A stretch of DNA of 5,156 nucleotides, from the NCBI GenBank assembly GCA_018820005.1, contig JAHJOS010000475.1:1-5156 (forward strand), given 5' to 3'. The notes under the pieces were generated by a model, which worked only from the letters and a program-made list of their open reading frames with translations, ran no database searches and was not told the origin of the DNA. Source of the stretch: Alphaproteobacteria bacterium. GTDB taxonomy: Bacteria > Pseudomonadota > Alphaproteobacteria > Rhizobiales > Devosiaceae. The position numbers and the translations under genes were made by a program. Positions 4,436 through 5,156 of this stretch are shown here, piece after piece (positions within the stretch are counted from its first letter, which is position 1; each line of letters begins with the position of its first letter).

Positions 4436-5156
4436 ATGGTCATGGCCGAACCTTTGACCAATGCCGCTGAGTACAGCGTTTCCGAGATTGCCCAGGCGGT
4501 CAAACGCACGGTCGAGGATGAATTCGGCCATGTGCGTGTCCGGGGCGAAATTTCCGGCTTTCGAGGGCAGCACGCGTCCGGTCACGCCTATTTCACGCTC
4601 AAGGACGAAAATGCGGCGATTGATGCCGTGGTCTGGAAGGGCAATTACGCCAAGTTGACGTTCAGGCCCGAGGAAGGACTTGAGGTCATCGCGACCGGGC
4701 GACTGACGACTTTCCCCCGCTCATCGAAATATCAGATCGTCATTGACAATATAGAGCCCGCCGGCGCTGGCGCGCTGATGGCTTTGCTGGAAGAGCGTAA
4801 GCGCAAGCTGCAGGCTGAAGGGCTGTTTGCGCGCGAGCGCAAGCGCGAACTTCCCTATCTTCCACGGGTTATCGGGGTCATCACGTCGCCAACCGGCGCT
4901 GTTATCCGCGATATCCTGCACCGCCTCGCTGACCGTTTCCCGACACATGTCCTGGTTTGGCCCGTTCGGGTGCAGGGCGAGACCTGCGCCCCTGAGGTTG
5001 TCAACGCGATCGAAGGGTTCAACGCTCTGGTGCCCGGCGGTCCCCTGCCCCGACCAGATTTGTTGATTGTTGCGCGCGGTGGCGGCTCGATCGAGGATCT
5101 GTGGGGCTTTAACGAGGAAGCCGTGGTCCGGGCCGTCGCGGCCAGTGAAATTCCCA
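4436..5156 (+). CDS. xseA: Exodeoxyribonuclease VII large subunit (partial, N-terminal 240 residues)
   Basis: The catalytic subunit of exonuclease VII, which with several XseB subunits degrades single-stranded DNA from both ends in repair and recombination. About half of the protein is visible; the frame runs off the window edge. The N-terminal OB-fold DNA-binding domain (PF13742) covers about 13-110, with VRGEISGFRGQHASGHAYFTLKD (35-57) and an NIEPAGAGAL end. The catalytic domain (PF02601) begins near 130 with LPRVIGVITSPTGAVIRDIL (142-161) and reaches ARGGGSIEDLWGFNEE (213-228). By alignment from memory to E. coli XseA, Asp159 and Arg214 correspond to the essential Asp155 and Arg205; the later His and Asp lie outside the window. 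Alternative in-frame ATGs are at 4424 and 4442 and none has a strong ribosome site, so the start may shift by two to four residues. It follows the LysR gene by 42 bp with no terminator between. Confidence 0.96.
   Translation, partial: MVMAEPLTNAAEYSVSEIAQAVKRTVEDEFGHVRVRGEISGFRGQHASGHAYFTLKDENAAIDAVVWKGNYAKLTFRPEEGLEVIATGRLTTFPRSSKYQIVIDNIEPAGAGALMALLEERKRKLQAEGLFARERKRELPYLPRVIGVITSPTGAVIRDILHRLADRFPTHVLVWPVRVQGETCAPEVVNAIEGFNALVPGGPLPRPDLLIVARGGGSIEDLWGFNEEAVVRAVAASEIP

Noticed and set aside
3683..4585. Minus-strand open frame (300 codons) opposite the LysR gene and the start of xseA
   Set aside because: It spans two well-identified genes on the other strand, has no recognisable domain and is a composition artefact.
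1..5156. A mobile element, CRISPR array, toxin-antitoxin pair or defence system
   Set aside because: I looked on both strands for transposase or integrase signatures, regular spaced repeats and small paired toxin-like genes and saw none; every substantial coding stretch belongs to a known chromosomal family.

Overview
The window looks like a piece of chromosome from an alphaproteobacterium, most likely of the Rhizobiales/Hyphomicrobiales. This rests on protein content: CoxA and CoxB resemble alphaproteobacterial aa3 oxidase subunits, there is an IalB-family secreted protein, a small Arg-rich DUF1127 protein sits beside a LysR regulator, and XseA is of alphaproteobacterial type. The genus is not decided by the sequence. 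There are no rRNA or tRNA genes, CRISPR arrays, insertion sequences or phage genes.

Layout. Positions 1-1823 (minus strand) hold the start of an aa3-type cytochrome c oxidase operon, coxB then coxA. CoxA is cut by the window edge inside its active-site HPEV motif. A divergent gap of about 325 bp, which carries a strong 9-bp inverted repeat, separates coxB from a plus-strand pair: an IalB-family periplasmic protein (2150-2659) and, 15 bp later, a stand-alone PilZ protein (2675-2932). A convergent region with three hairpins (2930-3069) lies between pilZ and a minus-strand DUF1127 gene (3092-3349). The DUF1127 gene is divergent from a LysR-type regulator (3503-4393). The gap between them holds a plausible sigma-70 promoter and several repeats that could be operators. 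xseA, the exonuclease VII large subunit, follows 42 bp downstream of the LysR gene as annotated and runs off the right edge.

How the genes may work together. CoxB and CoxA form the electron-input and catalytic core of the terminal oxidase. The IalB/PilZ pair is probably one transcript joining an envelope protein to a c-di-GMP receptor; this is inferred from spacing only. The DUF1127/LysR pair is arranged like a regulator with a divergent target. xseA is a housekeeping repair gene that may be read from the LysR transcript, since no terminator is visible between them.

I see ordinary chromosomal housekeeping and accessory genes and no convincing novel system. The points most worth a second look are the intergenic palindromes, the IalB/PilZ pairing and the hairpin cluster downstream of the DUF1127 gene.
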